From: Candidatus Magasanikiibacteriota bacterium
GTDB taxonomy: Bacteria; Patescibacteriota; Patescibacteriia; Magasanikbacterales; GWA2-37-8
Direction of reading: 5' to 3'
NCBI GenBank assembly: GCA_903853785.1
Contig: CAINUM010000086.1
Span: 1-6,539 of the forward strand
Length of the DNA stretch: 6,539 bases
The position numbers were made by a program, and so were the translations under genes. Of the stretch, positions 5,132 through 6,539 are shown in pieces. The notes under the pieces were generated by a model, which saw only the letters and a list, made by a program, of their open reading frames with translations, was not told the DNA's origin and did no database searches. Positions within the stretch are counted from its first letter, which is position 1. Each line of letters opens with the position of its first letter.

Positions 5132-5677
5132 TTATTTTTTATTATTATTTAAAAGATCTCGCACCAAAGTCCAAGTTGCCAAAGTTTGACCACTCCAAAT
5201 TTCTCCACGTTTAATCATTTCGTTTATTTCATCTGGGCGACGCAAAACTAATTCTATATCCTCTTCTGCGTCTAATTTACTCTCTATTTGACTAGAAATT
5301 TCATTGGCAATAAACACACTGGATCTATCTTTTACAATTCCAAGTAATGGTTCAAACTCTCCTACTTTAGAAAAATTTGTAGACTCCAACCCCGTCTCTT
5401 CAAGCAACTCACGCACTGCCGCTTGTTGAGGAGTTTCCCCCTCCATAATTCCACCCATTGGGAATTCGATTCCAGATCGTTCTTGTAAATATCTATACTG
5501 TCTAATCATAGCAATTCGGCCATCATCCAACACTGGGACAATAATCGCATTACCTTTTAATTCCCCATAATAATAGTGAAATTCTTTTTCATCACATTTG
5601 TAATTATCGTGTTTGTAGGACCACCACGGATTAGTATGAATGGTTTCATCCGAAATTTTTTGATATTTTTTCTGCAT
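5132..5677 (-). CDS. NUDIX hydrolase, ADP-ribose pyrophosphatase-like
   Basis: The product is 181 residues. The complete Nudix box runs from Gly75 to Leu97: G-x5-E81-x7-R89-E90-L-L-E93-E94-T-G96-L, all key residues present, so the Mg2+-binding loop should be active. The flanking GRIAMIRQYRY (53-63) and EFEPLLGIVKDRSSVFIA (107-124) resemble NudF-type ADP-ribose pyrophosphatases, which split nucleoside diphosphate sugars into a nucleoside monophosphate and a sugar phosphate. Substrate assignment from sequence alone is tentative. The gene lies 2 nt after the HIT gene and 2 nt before the transglycosylase gene, so all three are probably co-transcribed. No Shine-Dalgarno is visible. Confidence 0.9.
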   Translation of the reverse strand: MQKKYQKISDETIHTNPWWSYKHDNYKCDEKEFHYYYGELKGNAIIVPVLDDGRIAMIRQYRYLQERSGIEFPMGGIMEGETPQQAAVRELLEETGLESTNFSKVGEFEPLLGIVKDRSSVFIANEISSQIESKLDAEEDIELVLRRPDEINEMIKRGEIWSGQTLATWTLVRDLLNNNKK

Positions 5678-5679
5678 AA

Positions 5680-6090
5680 TTATTTTTTTCCATTAAATAA
5701 TTCCGATACTTCTTTGACCGATTTATCTCCTGTGTTTTTAATAATAGAATGCATACTACCACCACCGTCACCTTCATATCTTGGTAAGATGTGAGCGTGC
5801 AGATGTGGAACAACTTGTCCGCCCGCAGGACTTTGATTCCAACCAACATTAAATCCAGCTGGCTTCAAAATATTTTTTACTTGTTCAAGTGCTTTTTTTA
5901 AACCGATACTGAAATTAACAAATTCTTCCTCACTCATTTCGAGTGGTGTATCAAAATGTTTTTTTGGAATAACCACTGTATGCCCCATGGCGTGAGGAAA
6001 AATATCTAAAAATGCCAGAACATTTTTGTCTTCATAAACAGTGTAATTTGGAATTTCTTTATTTATAATTTTACAAAACAAACAATCCAT
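5680..6090 (-). CDS. HIT-family nucleotide hydrolase (HINT-like)
   Basis: The product is 136 residues, a normal length for the family. CLFC (3-6) with later histidines is the zinc-binding N-terminus seen in many bacterial HIT proteins. FLDIFPHAMGHTVVIPKKH (27-45) is the usual core strand region. HLHAHIL (96-102) is the histidine triad, with H98 and H100 in the active-site strand. Such enzymes hydrolyse adenosine phosphoramidates or dinucleoside polyphosphates in the cytoplasm. The start is 12 nt downstream of the previous stop. A TATAAT at 6114-6109 could give a local promoter, but no convincing -35 box is seen. Pairing with a NUDIX gene suggests a small nucleotide clean-up module. Confidence 0.92.
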   Translation of the reverse strand: MDCLFCKIINKEIPNYTVYEDKNVLAFLDIFPHAMGHTVVIPKKHFDTPLEMSEEEFVNFSIGLKKALEQVKNILKPAGFNVGWNQSPAGGQVVPHLHAHILPRYEGDGGGSMHSIIKNTGDKSVKEVSELFNGKK

Positions 6091-6102
6091 ATAAATTGAT
6101 AC

Positions 6103-6539
6103 TTAATTATTATATATTTTTATTTTTCCAAATTGAGCAATGGGACTTGGCAAATTGTAGTCCCCTATCAAGAAACAACTTTGGGTGTTTAATAAATTTT
6201 TTCCTTGTATTATCGCTTCTTGCGGTTGTAGTTTGGCTAAATTTTGTAATCGTTCTAATTCCGGTTGTGAAAAATATAAATTTAAAGGAAATCCACCACC
6301 AGTCAAACGTCCGCCTGACAAAGCTTCTATTATTAGCAGGGTATTTACATCTGATATTACACAGGTGTGAAGATCAACTGTATTGGTCTTTTGCCACACA
6401 TATTGAGCAGCATCATATTGTGACTGACTGACTACATGAGTATCTGGTCCAAGTGTATATGATGCAACTGTAGCGCACGAACAAAATAATATTACGAAAA
6501 ATAATACTATTTGTTGATGAATTAATTTTTTTCGAAAAA
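6103..6539 (-). CDS. Exported protein of unknown function (5' end outside the window)
   Basis: The frame stays open from the TAA at 6103 to the window edge, giving 144 complete codons plus two bases; the true start lies beyond 6539. The visible N-terminal part reads R-K-K followed by a hydrophobic stretch (IVLFFVILFCSCATVAS), a good signal peptide with a possible lipoprotein Cys. The mature part includes GGRLTGGGFPLNLYF and FLIGDYNLPSPIAQFGKIKIY. I recognise no family. A GTG at 6399 could be mistaken for the start, but the open upstream signal peptide argues against it. It is the first visible gene of the minus-strand cluster, 12 nt before the HIT gene. Confidence 0.7.
   Translation of the reverse strand, partial: FRKKLIHQQIVLFFVILFCSCATVASYTLGPDTHVVSQSQYDAAQYVWQKTNTVDLHTCVISDVNTLLIIEALSGGRLTGGGFPLNLYFSQPELERLQNLAKLQPQEAIIQGKNLLNTQSCFLIGDYNLPSPIAQFGKIKIYNN

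Noticed and set aside
1..6539. CRISPR arrays, tRNA or rRNA genes, insertion sequences
   Set aside because: No regularly spaced repeats, cloverleaf, rRNA-like stretch, transposase motif or terminal inverted repeats were seen on reading both strands.

Overview
The window most resembles a piece of a Patescibacteria (CPR, Parcubacteria-like) genome. It is AT-rich (one hand-counted line, 4141-4200, is 12/60 G+C). Its genes are compact, packed 2 nt apart and mostly lack Shine-Dalgarno sites. It also carries the soluble VirD4/TraG-like P-loop ATPase that is common in that group. The taxonomic placement is an inference from gene style and cannot be proven here.

Layout. Positions 1-327 (minus) hold the N-terminal part of a class II glutamine amidotransferase, cut by the window edge. 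Positions 328-439 are a divergent promoter region. Positions 406-2196 (plus) hold two tandem cassettes of the same design. Each has a near-consensus sigma70-type promoter, a leader of about 215 nt with conserved secondary structure, a short GC-rich ORF, a structured 3' tail and an intrinsic terminator. Positions 2204-6539 (minus) hold a five-gene set, read from high to low coordinates: an exported protein of unknown function (cut by the edge), a HIT-family hydrolase, a NUDIX hydrolase, a lytic transglycosylase and the VirD4-like ATPase. The ATPase appears to have its own leaderless promoter. The second cassette terminator works in both directions and probably ends both convergent units.

The two cassettes are the unusual part. 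Their ORFs encode distant relatives of the histidine phosphatase superfamily. Each protein has lost the arginine of the RHG motif, a second active-site arginine and the second histidine; one has also lost the catalytic histidine. They therefore look like pseudo-enzymes. The coding parts are strikingly GC-rich (positions 1021-1080 are 41/60 G+C), while the promoter, leader and terminator are AT-rich like the rest of the window.

Comparing the two copies shows helices kept by paired substitutions in both the 5' leader and the 3' tail. A stretch of the leader is also complementary to the region just after the stop codon: 21 of 22 positions in cassette 1, and 12 bp plus a possible further 7 bp in cassette 2. 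Each transcript may therefore fold into a large RNA in which the ORF is a loop closed by a 5'-3' helix. I do not recognise this as a known RNA class. It is the best candidate here for an undescribed system, either an RNA/protein unit or a self-closing mRNA.
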